DNA of 31,384 bases from the NCBI GenBank assembly GCA_964553915.1, contig CAZKMM010000014.1, positions 1-31,384 of the forward strand, in the 5' to 3' direction. The notes beneath the pieces were generated by a model. It was given only the letters and a program-made list of their open reading frames with translations, was not told the DNA's origin and made no database searches. Shown piece after piece: positions 30,263-31,384 of the stretch. The stretch is from CAZKMM01 sp964553915. Its GTDB lineage: Bacteria; RBG-13-61-14; DRUE01. Made by a program: the position numbers and the translations under genes. Position 1 is the first letter of the stretch; each line of letters opens with the position of its first letter.

Positions 30263-31384
30263 TTTCTTAACACCCTACCCGCGGTTGGATTGATGATTTT
30301 GCCATCTTTTACCGCTATTTTACCATTAACCACCACCATTTTAATCCCAATCGGAGCTAAAAACGGATTTTGATAATTTGCCCGGTCAGAAATGCTCTCT
30401 AAATCAAATAATACCAAATCCGCATAATATCCGATAGCCAGCTTGCCCCTTTTTTCTATTCTAAAATGCTCCCCTGCTAAAGCAGAAGTCTTGCGAACCG
30501 CTTCAGATAAGGAAATAAGAGATTTTTCCCGAACAAATCGGGCAAAAAATCGGGGAAAGGTGCCGTATGCTCGGGGGTGAGGCTTTCCCTGAGCCAGAAC
30601 TCCCTTGTCAGAGCGAGCTCCAGCATCGCTTCCCACCATCACCCAGGGCTTTTGATATATCCGCTCCAGATTTTTAAAGTTCATTGTCTCAAAAATGGCG
30701 CTCGGGCTCAGCTTTTCCTCCCGAAGCAAATTCACCATATATTCTGCAGGATGAATTTTCTCCTTTTCTGCCAGCTGAGCTAAATTATTCCCTTCCAGAA
30801 CTCTATTTTTCTGAGAAAAACACTGGCTGATATACACTTTCTCCCAGTAATCAACAGAATATCTCTTTTTAAGCTCCGAGATTATTTCTGGAGATTTTTG
30901 AGTGAGTTTTTGGCGATACTCCCGCTCGCCTCCCTCAAATACCCAATCTGGCAAAAGTGCAGACAAAGAAGTAAAGCTGGAAAGATAAGGATACCTATCC
31001 GCTTTTATCTCCAGTCCCTTTTTTTGGGCATCTTCTATCAACTCAAACACCCGGTCAAGCTTATGCCAGTTTTCCGGCTGACTAGTTTTTAAATGGCTGA
31101 GTTGGAGCTTTACCTGTGAGCAAATGCCTATTTCTAAAAACTCTTCTACTGCTTCTATCAATCTCCTTCCCTCACTGCGGATATGGCAGGCAAAAATCCT
31201 GCCTGATTCTCTTACCGGCTCCAAAGCCCTGACCAGTTCTTCTTTCTGAACATAACATCCCGGCGGGTAAATCAGCCCGGCACTCAAACCAAAAGCTCCC
31301 TGCTCCAGAGCCAGATTGATTTCCTTACGAATTTTTTCCATTTCTTCTTCGGTGGGCGGACGATTTTCAAACCCCATCACACTT
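30259..31384 (-). CDS. D-aminoacylase / N-acyl-D-amino-acid deacylase family amidohydrolase, N-terminus outside window
   Basis: The last 375 or so residues of an amidohydrolase-superfamily enzyme. The visible part starts at VMGFENRPPT, matching an internal segment of D-aminoacylases, and includes GAFGLSAGLIYPPG, ACHIRSEG, KLQLSHLKTS (metal His), VMVGSDAGARSD (catalytic Asp region) and GYYADLVLFDLE near the C-terminal barrel. About 130-160 residues with the first HxH motif lie beyond 31384. The family removes acyl groups from N-acyl-D-amino acids or related dipeptides using zinc. The internal GTG or ATG codons near 31375-31380 are not real starts. It is coupled by overlap to the C26 peptidase gene. 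Confidence 0.88.
   Translation of the reverse strand, partial: SVMGFENRPPTEEEMEKIRKEINLALEQGAFGLSAGLIYPPGCYVQKEELVRALEPVRESGRIFACHIRSEGRRLIEAVEEFLEIGICSQVKLQLSHLKTSQPENWHKLDRVFELIEDAQKKGLEIKADRYPYLSSFTSLSALLPDWVFEGGEREYRQKLTQKSPEIISELKKRYSVDYWEKVYISQCFSQKNRVLEGNNLAQLAEKEKIHPAEYMVNLLREEKLSPSAIFETMNFKNLERIYQKPWVMVGSDAGARSDKGVLAQGKPHPRAYGTFPRFFARFVREKSLISLSEAVRKTSALAGEHFRIEKRGKLAIGYYADLVLFDLESISDRANYQNPFLAPIGIKMVVVNGKIAVKDGKIINPTAGRVLRK

Noticed and set aside
1..31384. CRISPR array, integrase, transposase or rRNA
   Set aside because: Reading both strands gave no regularly spaced repeats, no recombinase motifs and no conserved rRNA segments.

Overview
This window looks like a chromosomal stretch from an uncultured, Gram-negative-type (diderm) bacterium, probably a metagenome-assembled scaffold. 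The evidence for two membranes is a signal-peptide beta-barrel protein ending in Phe, a PlsB-type acyltransferase, a periplasmic-type Do protease and a lipoprotein-like hydrolase. The gene mix (B12-type radical SAM, GTP-dependent PEPCK, ADP-forming acyl-CoA synthetase alpha subunit, UroD-family protein, DUF1638) suggests an anaerobe. A candidate phylum such as Aminicenantes is only a guess. I see no rRNA, tRNA, CRISPR array, prophage or insertion sequence. The scaffold has one run of 100 Ns whose flanks are an identical 55-mer, so that gap is almost certainly an unmerged contig overlap.

Layout. 1-4717 (minus strand): a Com-like zinc-ribbon protein, an outer-membrane beta-barrel, then a tight operon for activated sulfate (ATP sulfurylase, an alkaline-phosphatase-superfamily phosphodiesterase, APS kinase), followed by a minimal nucleotidyltransferase and the first codons of a second phosphodiesterase-like gene. 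4797-6392 (plus): a UroD-family protein and a HicA/HicB pair. 6399-7953 (minus): an MFS exporter and an HU protein. 8247-10283 (plus): a small four-helix membrane protein and a Do/HtrA protease. 10313-11776 (minus): a secreted protein of unknown function. 11917-12292: a decayed gene hidden in a 600-bp apparently empty interval. 12388-13110 (plus): a class I methyltransferase. 13124-16398 (minus): a receiver plus degenerate-kinase protein and a GTP-PEPCK. 16607-18074 (minus): DUF1638, a miniature flavoprotein and TrmO. 18572-22150: PlsB converging on a flippase-like membrane protein. 22257-23687: an alkyl-sulfatase-like metallo-hydrolase. 23688-29011 (minus): ACD alpha subunit, CoaE, a lidless Hsp70 and a B12/radical-SAM protein in one operon. 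29108-31384 (minus): a PilZ protein, a C26 peptidase and a D-aminoacylase-type amidohydrolase cut by the window edge.

How it fits together. The left end makes PAPS (Sat then CysC) with no visible PAPS reductase, which points to sulfation of a glycan or lipid, or to sulfonucleotide turnover by the co-transcribed phosphodiesterase. PlsB and the flippase-like protein concern membrane lipid. PEPCK, CoaE and the ACD subunit concern central carbon and CoA metabolism.

The most general signal is architectural. Genes with a good Shine-Dalgarno sequence carry normal leaders. Five genes with none have a -35/-10 pair placed so that transcription would begin at or within a few bases of the ATG (UroD-family gene, hicA, methyltransferase, plsB, flippase). 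This suggests frequent leaderless mRNAs and helps choose start codons.
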